A stretch of 64,000 bases of DNA from Croceibacterium_B sp963783195. GTDB taxonomy: Bacteria; Pseudomonadota; Alphaproteobacteria; Sphingomonadales; Sphingomonadaceae. Every line of letters starts with the position of its first letter. The stretch's first letter is position 1. The position numbers and the translations under genes were made by a program. This document shows positions 1-9,232 of this stretch, piece after piece. Below the pieces are notes generated by a model that worked only from the letters and a program-made list of their open reading frames with translations, had not been told where the DNA came from and searched no databases. Location: the NCBI GenBank assembly GCA_963783195.1, contig CAWAMV010000004.1, positions 310,001-374,000 on the forward strand. The letters run 5' to 3'.

Positions 1-243
1 TTTCCCATGGTGACAATCGACATTTTCATGCAAAACTTTGTTACGTCCGTGCGTTACGCGTTAGAACGTAATCTGTTGCAAAGCCGCAACCATTGGCCAC
101 CGCGGCCGTTCCCGATAGCCGCAAGTCCCTAACGAAACGTGCTTTTTCAATAGGTGCTGTTCGCGCCGGTCGAACTTGGCTAGAGGCGCGGCGCCGTACA
201 GCGCCGGATCAGGGCGTGGAAACAAACGGGAGCAGATCGTCTC

Positions 244-2200
244 TTGAAATCTCAAACCGGATCCAACTGGCGCGGACGCCTCGTGGATCGCGCGACGGCA
301 TTCCTGTCGGTCGGGCTGGCCCGCTTCGCCGAGCTCGATCCTGCAGCGCAGCGCCGCTGGGTCGCCGTTATGGACGCCGGCCTCTGCCTGCTTGCCACCT
401 GGATCGCGTTCGCGCTGCGGCTCGGCCTCGTCTATCTCCCGCTGACGCCGTTCCTGGTGGTCCTTGCGCTCGGCGCACTGTGCTGGGCGGTCGTCGCGCG
501 CCATCTCGGCTTCTACCGGATGATGCTGCGCTTCTCCGGCGGGCAAACAATGTTCGACCTGATCTGGGCGGCGATCCTGATGATCGTGATGATGAGCGCG
601 CTCATCCTGGCATTGAGGGTCGACAGCCTGCCGCGTACAATGGCCGTGCTGCAGCCGATGACCTTCATCGGTCTCGTCGGCATCTCGCGGCTTGCCCTGC
701 GTTTCCTGCTGGTCGATTTCGCTCCGCGCGCCGGCGGCAGCGCGGAACGCAACGTCGTGATCTACGGCGCCGGCCGGGCCGGGCAGCAGCTCGCCCTGTC
801 GATGCGGCACGAACCGCACATTCGCGTGCTCGGCTACTTCGACGACGACTGGCGCCTGCACGGCCAGCGGATAGAGGGACGCCCAATTCACGATCCGGCG
901 CGAATGTCGGCCGTGCTGCATGGCGACCGGGTGGACGAGGTCCTGATCGCCCTGCCGAGCGCGTCACGCGAACGCAGGCGCGAGATCGTCGAGGCGCTTG
1001 CAGCCGCACGGGGTCGAAGTGCGTGCGCTTCCCTCCACGGCGGAGATCATCTCGGGCCAGGTCACGCTGAGCGACCTGCGCGAGGTCGAAATCGAGGATC
1101 TGCTGGGACGCGATCCCGTGCCGCCGAACGAACTGCTGCTGGGGAGAAACGTCGCCGGGAAGACCGTGCTGGTGACCGGCGCCGGGGGATCCATCGGCTC
1201 CGAGCTGTGCCGGCAGATCCTTCGCGCCCATCCGCAAAGGCTGGTGCTGGTCGAACATTCGGAGTTCGCGCTCTATACCATCTCGGAAGAGCTGCGCGCC
1301 GATCCCGTGCTTAGCGGCTGCGAGCTGATGACCGAGCTGTGCAACGTCTGCGACGCGGAAGCGGTCGGACGGATCTTCGCGCGCTATCGACCCGAGACGG
1401 TATTTCACTCTGCGGCCTACAAGCACGTTCCACTGGTCGAGGCGAACCCGATCGCCGGCGTCTGCAACAACGTGTTCGGCACACTCAACTGCTGCCTCGC
1501 GGCGGAAGCCGCCGGAGTTGCGAGTTTCATTCTCATCTCGACCGACAAGGCGGTTCGCCCGACCAACGTGATGGGCGCTTCCAAGCGCGTGTGCGAGCTG
1601 GTGCTCCAGGCGCGCGCGGCGCTTGGCGGCGGCACGACCTTCACCATGGTCCGCTTCGGCAACGTGCTCGGCTCGAGCGGTTCGGTCATCCCGCGCTTCA
1701 AGGCGCAGATCGCCGCCGGAGGGCCGGTCACAGTGACCGACCGGGAGGTGACGCGCTATTTCATGACCATCCCCGAGGCGGCGCAGCTTGTGATCCAGGC
1801 GGGCGCGATGGCCGAAGGCGGCGACGTCTTCGTCCTCGACATGGGCGAGCCGGTCAAGATCATCGAACTTGCCAAGACCCTGATCCGCCTGTCGCACCGC
1901 TCGGTCCGTGACGACGAGCATCCCTCGGGAGAAATCGAGATCGTCGAGATCGGCCTGCGCGACGGGGAGAAGAAGTACGAGGAGCTGCTGATCGGAAACG
2001 ATCCGCAACCCACGCTTCACCCGCGCATCATCAAGGCTCACGAGGACTCGCTGCCGTGGAACGAACTCGAAGCGAAACTCACGGAGCTGCGCACCGCAGC
2101 AGCGGCTGGTGACGGAGCCGAAGTTGTCGAGGTGCTGAGGTATCTCGTCCCCGGCTTCGAGCGGGCAGTTCACACGCACCAACTCCCTGCCGCGGGCTGA
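244..2200 (+). pseudogene. CapD/WbpM-type nucleotide-sugar 4,6-dehydratase, frameshifted
   Basis: The membrane-bound family converts UDP-N-acetylhexosamines to 4-keto-6-deoxy sugars for O-antigen, capsule or glycan assembly. The first part (TTG start, with an in-frame stop at 181 leaving no other start) has four or so membrane helices and a nucleotide-binding fold with GAGRAG. The second part, in another frame from about 998, has VTGAGGSIGSE, the STDKAV motif and MGASKR, where Met replaces the usual Tyr of YxxxK as in WbpM. The frames meet at 990-1010. Removing one base there restores a continuous A-L-A-P-H-G-V-E-V reading and a protein of about 651 residues, normal for the family. Whether this is a real mutation or a sequence error cannot be told from here. 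Sugar genes follow directly downstream. Confidence 0.85.
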
Positions 2201-2288
2201 GAATTGCTAATCCATGTCGATTTGCAAGACGGGCGAGCTTGGCTAGAGGAGCGGCCGGGCGAGTTTCCGCTGCAACAGTGAGGGCTTC

Positions 2289-3599
2289 ATGAAGATCGCG
2301 ATGGTCGGTTCAGGCTACGTCGGCCTTGTCTCGGGCGCCTGTTTTGCCGACTTCGGACACGACGTCGTCTGCATCGACAAGGACCAGGCGAAAATAGACA
2401 GCCTGGAGCGCGGGGTCATGCCGATCTACGAGCCCGGGCTCGAGGATCTGGTCGCCGCCAACGTCAAGTCAGGGCGCCTCTCGTTCACGACCGACCTTGC
2501 CGAGGGCATCCGCGGAGCGAGCGCGATCTTCATCGCGGTCGGCACGCCGAGCCGCAGGGGCGACGGCCATGCCGACCTGTCCTATGTCTATGCCGTCGCC
2601 CGCGAAGTGGGCGAGGCGCTGAAGAACGACGCGGTGGTGGTGACGAAATCGACCGTTCCGGTGGGCACCGGCGACGAGGTGGAGCGGATCATCGCCGAGA
2701 GCGGCTGCACGCATCGCGTGGCAGTGGTCTCCAATCCGGAGTTCCTGCGCGAAGGGGCGGCGATCGGCGACTTCAAGCGCCCCGACCGCATCGTCATCGG
2801 CGCCGAGGACGAGTTCGGCCGCGAGGTCATGCGCGAGGTCTATCGCCCGCTCTACCTCAACGAATCGCCGATCCTGTTCACCAATCGCCGAACGAGCGAG
2901 CTGATCAAATACGCCGCCAACGCGTTCCTGGCGACCAAGATCACCTTCATCAACGAGATGGCAGACCTTTGCGAGCGCGTCGGGGCCGACGTGCAGGACG
3001 TCAGCCGCGGCATCGGCATGGACGGACGCATCGGCGCCAAGTTCCTCCATGCGGGCCCCGGCTACGGCGGCTCGTGCTTCCCCAAGGATACGCTGGCCCT
3101 GCTCAAGACCGCCGAGGACTACGACAGCCCGGTGCGGATCGTCGAGGCGGTGGTCAAGGTCAACGACAGCCGCAAGCGCGCGATGGGCCGCAAGGTGCTC
3201 GAAGCCATCGGCGGAATGGAGGGCGCGCGCGGCAAGCGGGTCGCGCTGCTCGGCCTGACCTTCAAGCCGAATACCGACGACATGCGCGATTCCCCGGCCA
3301 TCGCCGTTGCCCGCGCCCTGACCGACGCCGGGGTGAAGGTCCGCGCCTACGATCCCGAGGGGATGGAACTGGCCGGGCCGCTCATGCCCGACGTCGAGAT
3401 GGTCGAGAGCCCATACGCCGCGATCAAGGATGCCGATGCCGTCGCTATTGTCACCGAGTGGGACGCGTTTCGCGCGCTCGATTTTGCCCGGGTGAAGGAA
3501 CTCGCCAAGGCACCGGTCCTCGTGGACCTGCGCAACATCTACCGCCCCGCCGACGTGCGTGAAGCCGGGTTTACCTACTACAGCATCGGCCGCGCCTAG
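2289..3599 (+). CDS. ugd: UDP-glucose 6-dehydrogenase
   Basis: Oxidises UDP-glucose to UDP-glucuronate with two NAD+, a cytoplasmic step feeding acidic surface polysaccharide. The 436-residue protein starts with the Rossmann motif GSGYVGLVSG, contains STVPVGTG and NPEFLREG, and has the catalytic thiol in GYGGSCFPKD with Cys263. LGLTFKPNTDDMRDSP marks the C-terminal UDP-binding domain. Length and motifs are complete. It lies 88 bases after the frameshifted dehydratase on the same strand and probably belongs to the same transcription unit. Its TAG stop shares the tetranucleotide CTAG with the stop of wecC, which converges on it. Confidence 0.96.
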   Translation: MKIAMVGSGYVGLVSGACFADFGHDVVCIDKDQAKIDSLERGVMPIYEPGLEDLVAANVKSGRLSFTTDLAEGIRGASAIFIAVGTPSRRGDGHADLSYVYAVAREVGEALKNDAVVVTKSTVPVGTGDEVERIIAESGCTHRVAVVSNPEFLREGAAIGDFKRPDRIVIGAEDEFGREVMREVYRPLYLNESPILFTNRRTSELIKYAANAFLATKITFINEMADLCERVGADVQDVSRGIGMDGRIGAKFLHAGPGYGGSCFPKDTLALLKTAEDYDSPVRIVEAVVKVNDSRKRAMGRKVLEAIGGMEGARGKRVALLGLTFKPNTDDMRDSPAIAVARALTDAGVKVRAYDPEGMELAGPLMPDVEMVESPYAAIKDADAVAIVTEWDAFRALDFARVKELAKAPVLVDLRNIYRPADVREAGFTYYSIGRA

Positions 3600-4900
3600 C
3601 CCGCCTTGCGCAGTTCCTCGGCCGGCAGCACGGTCGCGGGCTGGTCGGGCCAGATGCCGCGCGTGTCGTAGACGGTCTTCTCGGCCCGCTCGGCCAGCGG
3701 CACCGACTTGAACACATCGTGGTCGACCAGGACGATCATGACCCCGCACTCCTCGAGCGCGGCGTCGATATCGACCTGTTCGGCCCCGGTTCCCTCGAAT
3801 TCGCGCGGGAGCTCGGCGGCATAGGGCTCCACGATTCGAATGCGGTTGCCGAAGCGCCGCGCCAGCGTGGCGGCCACGAGGCGCGCCGGGCTTTCGCGAA
3901 AGTCGTCGATATTGGCCTTGAAGGCGAGTCCGAGGCACGCGACCCTGGCGGTCGGATTGGCCTCGACGAGCGCGGCCGCCCGGGCGATCACATGGTGGAT
4001 CTTGTTATCGTTGACCCCGCGCGCGGTGCGGATCAGCGGCGTCTCGTTCGGGGCGCCATGCACGATGAACCACGGGTCGACCGCGATGCAGTGTCCACCC
4101 ACGCCCGGGCCGGGCGAGAGAATGGTGACCCTCGGGTGGCGGTTGGCCAGTCGGATTACCTCCCACACGTCCAATCCCATGGCATCGCTGACCACCGACA
4201 GCTCGTTGGCGAACGCGATGTTGACGTCGCGGTAGGCGTTCTCGACCAGCTTGGTCATCTCGGCGCTGCGCGCGTCGGTCGTCACGCAGGTCCCGCGCAC
4301 GAAGCGCTTGTAGAACGCCAGCGCCTTGCGGGCGCAGCGCGGGGTGATGCCGCCGATCGAACGGTCGTTCTCGATCAGTTCCTTCAGGATGTGGCCGGGC
4401 AGCACGCGCTCGGGGCAATAGGCGATCGAGACGTCAGGCGTGCCCTGGCACAGGCCCGGCACGGCGAGATCAGGGCGTTCCGCGGCGATCATGTCGCGCA
4501 TCGCCTCGGTCGTGCCGACGGGTGAGGTCGATTCGAGGATCACCGTGTCGCCGGCCTTGAGCACGCGCGCCACGTTCTGCGCCGCGGCGAGGACGTAGCT
4601 CAGGTCGGGCGTATGGGCTCCGTCCTTGTGGAACGGTGTCGGCACGGCGATGACGAAGACGTCGGCCGGCTGCACCTGGGTGCCGGCGAGCAGCAGTCCG
4701 CGCTGGACGACGCCCTGCACCAGCCCGTCGAGATCGACCTCCTCGATATGGATTTCGCCGCGGTTGATCGTGTCGACCACGGCCTGGCTCACGTCGACGC
4801 CGTGCACGTGCATTCCGGCGCGGGCGATTATCGCCGCGGTGGGAAGGCCGATGTAGCCGAGACCGATGACCGAGACCTGTGGCAGGGATTCGCCGCGCAT
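3596..4900 (-). CDS. wecC: UDP-N-acetyl-D-mannosamine dehydrogenase
   Basis: Belongs to the UDP-glucose/GDP-mannose dehydrogenase superfamily and is expected to oxidise UDP-ManNAc to UDP-ManNAcA. It has the N-terminal GLGYIGLPTA dinucleotide motif, ESTSPVGTTE, AYCPERVLPG, and the catalytic Cys in PGVGGHCIAVDPWF, a WecC-type variant rather than the Ugd type. LGLAFKANIDDFRESP lies near the C terminus. At 434 residues it is full length. The gene precedes in function its upstream neighbour wecB, which makes UDP-ManNAc, so the two together supply ManNAcA for a polysaccharide. A related UDP-GlcNAc dehydrogenase activity (WbpA-like) cannot be excluded. Confidence 0.92.
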   Translation of the reverse strand: MRGESLPQVSVIGLGYIGLPTAAIIARAGMHVHGVDVSQAVVDTINRGEIHIEEVDLDGLVQGVVQRGLLLAGTQVQPADVFVIAVPTPFHKDGAHTPDLSYVLAAAQNVARVLKAGDTVILESTSPVGTTEAMRDMIAAERPDLAVPGLCQGTPDVSIAYCPERVLPGHILKELIENDRSIGGITPRCARKALAFYKRFVRGTCVTTDARSAEMTKLVENAYRDVNIAFANELSVVSDAMGLDVWEVIRLANRHPRVTILSPGPGVGGHCIAVDPWFIVHGAPNETPLIRTARGVNDNKIHHVIARAAALVEANPTARVACLGLAFKANIDDFRESPARLVAATLARRFGNRIRIVEPYAAELPREFEGTGAEQVDIDAALEECGVMIVLVDHDVFKSVPLAERAEKTVYDTRGIWPDQPATVLPAEELRKAG

Positions 4901-4969
4901 TCTCTACTTTCCGGATGGTTTGCCAGTCGGGCGAGACCTAGCGCGCGGAGAGTAAAGATACCGGTAACG

Positions 4970-6091
4970 CTAGCGGGCGAGCAGGTCCACGATCCGCGCC
5001 GCGCTGCCACCGTCGCCGAACGGGTTGTGCGCGCGCGACATCGCGGCGTAGGCCTCGGTATCGTCGAGCAGACGCTCGGCCTCGGCGACGATGCGATCGG
5101 CATCGGTACCCACCAGCCTGGCCGTACCACCCGTGACACCCTCCGGCCGCTCGGTCGTCTCGCGCATGACGAGAACCGGCTTGCCGAGCGCGGGCGCCTC
5201 TTCCTGCACGCCGCCGCTGTCGGTCAGCATCAGGTCGCTGATCGCCAGCAGGCGGGCGAAATGCGGGTAGTCGAGCGGCTCGATCAGCGCGACGTTGTCG
5301 AGGCCGGCGAGCCGCTCGTTCATCACCTTGCGCACGTTGGGATTGAGATGGACCGGGAAGATCAGAGCCACGTCGGGCCGCGCGGCCAGGCGGCGAATGG
5401 CCTCGGCGATCGCTTCCATGCCATCGCCGAAGTTCTCGCGCCGATGACTGGTGACGCCGACGATCCGCTTGCCCGCGAAGCGCCGCTCGAGATCCGCCAG
5501 CCCGGAGGCGAGTGCCGGTTCCTGTTCGACCCGTGTGACGATCCACTTGAGGGCGTCGATAACCGTGTTGCCCGTGACGTGGATCGCTGCGGCGTCGACG
5601 TTCTCGCGCCGCAACGCTTCTGCCGCCGTCTCGGTCGGCGCGCAATGCAGGGCAGCCATCGTCGATACGACGCGGCGGTTCACCTCTTCCGGGAACGGGT
5701 GGAAGATGTTGCCGCTCCTCAGCCCCGCCTCGACATGGCAGACCGGGATCTTGCGGTAATAGGCCGCGATTGCGCCGGCCATGACCGTGGCGGTGTCGCC
5801 CTGCACCACGACCCAGTCCGGCCGCTCCTCGTCCATCACCTTGCCGAGCCCGGTGATCAGTGCCGCGGTCAGGGCATCGAGCGACTGGTCGGGGCGCATC
5901 AGGTCGAGGTCGTGATCGGGCTCGATCCCGGCGATTGCGAGGACCTGGTCGAGCATTTCGCGGTGCTGCGCGCTGACGCAGACGCGGCTCTCGAAGCGCG
6001 GATCGGCCTCGAGCGCGTGGATCAGGGGGAACAGCTTGATAGCCTCCGGCCGGGTGCCGAAGACGGAAAGAATGCGCTTGGGGCCGCTCAT
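4970..6091 (-). CDS. wecB: UDP-N-acetylglucosamine 2-epimerase (non-hydrolysing)
   Basis: Interconverts UDP-GlcNAc and UDP-ManNAc in the cytoplasm. The 373-residue protein opens with SVFGTRPEAIKLFPL and contains VQGDTATVMAG, HVEAGLRS, TSHRRENFG, LTDSGGVQEEA and RETTERPEG, all hallmarks of the WecB family with its GT-B fold. It lies 69 bases upstream of wecC on the same strand, so both are probably co-transcribed. No internal damage is seen, unlike the dehydratase at the start of the window. Confidence 0.96.
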   Translation of the reverse strand: MSGPKRILSVFGTRPEAIKLFPLIHALEADPRFESRVCVSAQHREMLDQVLAIAGIEPDHDLDLMRPDQSLDALTAALITGLGKVMDEERPDWVVVQGDTATVMAGAIAAYYRKIPVCHVEAGLRSGNIFHPFPEEVNRRVVSTMAALHCAPTETAAEALRRENVDAAAIHVTGNTVIDALKWIVTRVEQEPALASGLADLERRFAGKRIVGVTSHRRENFGDGMEAIAEAIRRLAARPDVALIFPVHLNPNVRKVMNERLAGLDNVALIEPLDYPHFARLLAISDLMLTDSGGVQEEAPALGKPVLVMRETTERPEGVTGGTARLVGTDADRIVAEAERLLDDTEAYAAMSRAHNPFGDGGSAARIVDLLAR

Positions 6092-6135
6092 GGGCCGCGC
6101 GCTAGCAGGATTTGCTTAATGCCGCGCTTACGCTG

Positions 6136-6681
6136 TCACTGCTCGTCGGGCGTGGGCTCGCTCTGCCCGGCCGCCTGCTCGCGCGCGATACGCTCGTTGT
6201 ATTGCTTCTCGATCGCTTCGACGCGGGCCTGGGTCTCGGCAGCTTCCTCGTCGATCGTGGCGAGGCGCTCGGCCCGGGCCTGGGCGACCAGCTCGGCGAA
6301 GCGGACGGAGTTCGAATTGGCCTTTTCGGCATAGGCCTGCTCGATCATCTGCGCAGTGCAGCCGAGTTCGCCGCCGAGGCCGACGGGGCTGCACGAAAGC
6401 GGGCCGAAGTTGCCCACCGCCTCGAACGATTGAACGCGGTTGGCCCACGGCTGGTTCGCCGGATTATCGCTCTGGCGAAGCGATTCGGGAATCCGATAGC
6501 GCTCGTTCTCGTCGAGCCGCGCGCAGACGGTGATCTCCCCTTCCTTCGAGGGCGGGCATTCGTCGTCGCCGTAGATGATCAGGGTGTTCACGCGCGCTTC
6601 CTCGCTGCTGTCCTGGGCTGCCGCTGGCGCGGCCAGTGCGCCAAGCGTGGCGAAGGCGGTAAGGGCGAGAAGGCGTTTCAT
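6136..6681 (-). CDS. secreted hypothetical protein with C-terminal coiled coil
   Basis: A protein of about 181 residues that I do not recognise. The ATG at 6681 is chosen because AGGA sits 8 bases upstream and the residues that follow (MKRLLALTAFATLG) make a signal peptide ending near AAPAAAQ. The middle has four scattered cysteines, in ECPP, VCAR, LSCS and GCTA, which may form disulfides in the periplasm. The last 70 residues are rich in Ala, Glu and Arg and look like a charged helix or coiled coil. The gene stands alone between wecB and coq7 on the same strand. Confidence 0.75.
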   Translation of the reverse strand: MKRLLALTAFATLGALAAPAAAQDSSEEARVNTLIIYGDDECPPSKEGEITVCARLDENERYRIPESLRQSDNPANQPWANRVQSFEAVGNFGPLSCSPVGLGGELGCTAQMIEQAYAEKANSNSVRFAELVAQARAERLATIDEEAAETQARVEAIEKQYNERIAREQAAGQSEPTPDEQ

Positions 6682-6820
6682 ATCGTTGTCCTGCAAGGAG
6701 GGCGCATCTAGGCGCGAGGGGCGGTGAACTGCAAATGAAGCGCTTCATGCATGCCGTTCAAGCGCTCGATCGGCATGTCCGGTTCCTAGAAGCGCCCGGA
6801 CAGCGAATCTTTAGCCCAGG

Positions 6821-7336
6821 TCAAATTCGCTCCGACAGCCGGATCGCCGCGCGGCAGCCCAGGCGGATGGCGGTGGAGAGGAGCGAATAGGCTGGCGCGC
6901 GCTCCGCCCCAGCGGCGATCGCCGCGTCGCGGTGCTCGCGTTCGTCGGCGCGGAAGTCCTCGATCATGCCGGCCAGTTCGGGATCGTCCCCGTCTTCTTC
7001 CAGTTCGGCCAGTTGGCGCGTGTAGTGGCGGTCGATCTCTTCCTCGATCGCCGCGGTGCAGGCCATCGCCGCTTCCGGCCCGATCAGCGCGGTTGCCGCC
7101 CCCAGCGCATAGCCGGCGACAGACCAGACCGGCTGCAGCGCGGTCGGCCGCGTGCCGCGGCGGGCCACGAGGTCGCTGAACTTCGCCAGGTGCCCCGCTT
7201 CCTGATCGGCCATCGAGCGGATTTCCGCCGAATGCGGGCCGCGATTGCCCATTACGGCGAGTTGCCCGGCATAAATGCGCGTCGCACCGTATTCGCCGGC
7301 GTGGTCGACACGGATCATGCGCGAGCGGTCGGTCAA
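6821..7336 (-). CDS. coq7: demethoxyubiquinone hydroxylase (Coq7 family)
   Basis: A ferritin-like di-iron monooxygenase that hydroxylates 2-polyprenyl-3-methyl-6-methoxybenzoquinone in ubiquinone synthesis, acting at the membrane surface. Iron-ligand motifs are visible in order: DHAGEYGA, DQEAGH, EEEIDRHY and DEREHRD. I place the start at a TTG (7336) that overlaps the dsbB stop by one frame shift, because GAGGAAG lies 8 bases upstream and translation would be coupled to dsbB. An ATG six codons later (7318) is the alternative. The resulting 171 residues fit the short bacterial Coq7 class. Confidence 0.9.
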   Translation of the reverse strand: MTDRSRMIRVDHAGEYGATRIYAGQLAVMGNRGPHSAEIRSMADQEAGHLAKFSDLVARRGTRPTALQPVWSVAGYALGAATALIGPEAAMACTAAIEEEIDRHYTRQLAELEEDGDDPELAGMIEDFRADEREHRDAAIAAGAERAPAYSLLSTAIRLGCRAAIRLSERI

Positions 7337-7800
7337 GGCTTCTTCCTCAGCAAAACGAAGATCACGATAGCCGACGCGGTCGAGATGACAAAGTTCCACC
7401 CCGCGAGCGATACGCCGAAAAGCGACCACTGGACCTGGTCGCAGCGCACCAGCGGGGCGTTCATGATCGCATCGAGCGCGTTGCCCCCTTCCCCTGCCGC
7501 GGCGAGGTTGGTGCAGGCGGTGAAGCCCTCCCACCAGCCGTATTCGACGCCTGCGTGATAGGCGCCGATCAGGCCCGAGACCAGTATGGCGAGACCGGCC
7601 AGGCCGATCCACGTCCGCCTGGGCGCGGCGACGGTCGAGACGAGCGCCAGCACGATGGCCGCGAAGTGCGGATAGCGCTGCCACCAGCACATCTCGCACG
7701 GGTAGAGATCGAACGCATACTGCCCGACGTAGGCCCCTGCGAGGAGCAGCGCCGGGATGGCGAGCGCCAGCCGCTGCGCGAGCTTGTCCGACGCGGTCAT
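7333..7800 (-). CDS. dsbB: disulfide bond formation protein B
   Basis: Inner-membrane quinone reductase that reoxidises DsbA and passes electrons to ubiquinone. The 155-residue protein has four predicted membrane helices, a first periplasmic Cys pair at C35-E-M-C38 and a second pair at C96 and C120, the expected DsbB layout. It overlaps coq7 by four bases, which puts a quinone user and a quinone-making enzyme in one transcript. No dsbA is present in the window. Confidence 0.93.
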   Translation of the reverse strand: MTASDKLAQRLALAIPALLLAGAYVGQYAFDLYPCEMCWWQRYPHFAAIVLALVSTVAAPRRTWIGLAGLAILVSGLIGAYHAGVEYGWWEGFTACTNLAAAGEGGNALDAIMNAPLVRCDQVQWSLFGVSLAGWNFVISTASAIVIFVLLRKKP

Positions 7801-7805
7801 TCCGT

Positions 7806-9140
7806 TCAGCGCCGCGCCGTCTGCACCGAGGCGGTGCGCTTCAGGGTCTTGAGCGCATAATCGAGCTGGAAGTCCTCGATACCCTGCTTCTTCAGCTCTT
7901 CGGCCGTCACTTTGAAGCGCGGGTCCTGCTTGGTGTCGGCCTCGAGCGCCTCGTCCTCCAGGTCGACCTCGTTGACGAGGTGCCGCTTGAGGTCGCTTTC
8001 GCGATAGGAATACTTCGCGCGCACTGCCGCGTCGGGGTCGGAGAGCTGCGGCACCCGGATGTCGGGTTCGATTCCGCCTTCCTGAACGGAACGGCCGGAG
8101 GGGGTATAGTAGCGCGCCGTGGTCAGCTTCAGCGCACTGTCCCGGGTAAGGGGCAGGAGCGACTGCACGCTGCCCTTGCCGAAGCTGCGCTCGCCCATGA
8201 TGAGCGCGCGATGCTGGTCCTGCAGCGCGCCGGCGACGATCTCGCTGGCGGAGGCGGACCCTGCATCGATCAGCACGATCATCGGCAGGCCCTGCGCCAC
8301 GTCGCCGCGATAGACGCTCTCGGCATCGTAGTAGATCGTGTCGCGCCGGCTGCGGCCGCGCTGCGAGACGATCTGCCCCTTGTCGAGGAACAGGTCGGAC
8401 AGCGCCACCGCCTCGTCGAGCGAGCCGCCGGGATTGCGCCGCAGGTCGAGCACGACGCCGTCGAGCCGCCCGCCGGCCTTGGCGCGCATTTCCTTGAGCG
8501 CCGCGTTGACGTCGGCGCCGACGTCACGGCTGAATTCATTGACGCTGACGTAACCGATGTTGCCCGCCTTCAGTTCGGAGGTGACCGGCTCGAGCTCGAT
8601 GACCCCGCGCGTCACCGTCACGTCGAACGGCTCGTCGCGGCCGGAGCGCAGGATCGACAGGCGGATCGAGCTGCCCGCCGGTCCGCGCATCTTCTCGACC
8701 GCCTCGTCCAGCTCGAGCCCGTAGATCAGCTTGCCATCGATGTGAGTGATGAAATCGCCGGCCTTCAACCCTGCCTTGTCCGCCGGGCTGCCCTTGAACG
8801 GGCTGACGATCTTCACCGCTCCGTCGTCCATCTGCACCGAGATGCCGAGGCCCTGGTAGTTGCCGTCGATCATCGTGGTCAGCCGCTCGAAACTGGCGCC
8901 CTCGAGGTACGACGAATGCGGATCGAGCGAGGCGAGCATGCCGTCGATCGCGCCCGCGATGAGCTTCTTGTCGTCGACCGGCTCGACATAGCTGGTCTTG
9001 ATTCGCTGGTAGACGGCGAAGAACTTGGCGAATTCGGGCGAGATCTGGCTATCGACCTGGGCATAGCCCGCGGTGGCCGCGGGCAGGATCGCGACCGCGG
9101 TGAGCAGCGCGGCGGCGCGCAGATGCGAAGCGAATTTCAT
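7806..9140 (-). CDS. ctpA: S41 family C-terminal processing peptidase
   Basis: A periplasmic serine protease that trims or degrades proteins from the C terminus, often cell-wall hydrolases. It has a signal peptide (cleavage near residue 28), a PDZ domain at about 90-175 and the protease domain at about 190-380. The Ser-Lys dyad is S297 within GSASASE and K322 within SFGKGS; the 25-residue spacing matches Prc/CtpA enzymes. Length is 444 residues. It sits downstream of envC, the conserved alphaproteobacterial order, which fits a shared role in septal peptidoglycan remodelling. Confidence 0.95.
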   Translation of the reverse strand: MKFASHLRAAALLTAVAILPAATAGYAQVDSQISPEFAKFFAVYQRIKTSYVEPVDDKKLIAGAIDGMLASLDPHSSYLEGASFERLTTMIDGNYQGLGISVQMDDGAVKIVSPFKGSPADKAGLKAGDFITHIDGKLIYGLELDEAVEKMRGPAGSSIRLSILRSGRDEPFDVTVTRGVIELEPVTSELKAGNIGYVSVNEFSRDVGADVNAALKEMRAKAGGRLDGVVLDLRRNPGGSLDEAVALSDLFLDKGQIVSQRGRSRRDTIYYDAESVYRGDVAQGLPMIVLIDAGSASASEIVAGALQDQHRALIMGERSFGKGSVQSLLPLTRDSALKLTTARYYTPSGRSVQEGGIEPDIRVPQLSDPDAAVRAKYSYRESDLKRHLVNEVDLEDEALEADTKQDPRFKVTAEELKKQGIEDFQLDYALKTLKRTASVQTARR

Positions 9141-9232
9141 GTCCCGGGTCCTCGTTGCGATTCAGGCGGGTTTATCGCGCATCCCGGGTTAATGCCAGAT
9201 GAGGCGGTCCGACCGTCTGCGTACGGCACGAC

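Noticed and set aside
41..71. Inverted repeat TTACGT/ACGTAA upstream of the first gene
   Set aside because: Only 6 bp per arm with a 19-base spacer and no promoter elements in matching positions; likely by chance.
665..2182. Long open frame on the opposite strand of the dehydratase gene
   Set aside because: Composition is Arg/Asp-rich and it mirrors the codon bias of the sense gene; no family resemblance. Same for the long antisense frames at 11943-14402, 21906-24350 and 60526-61356.
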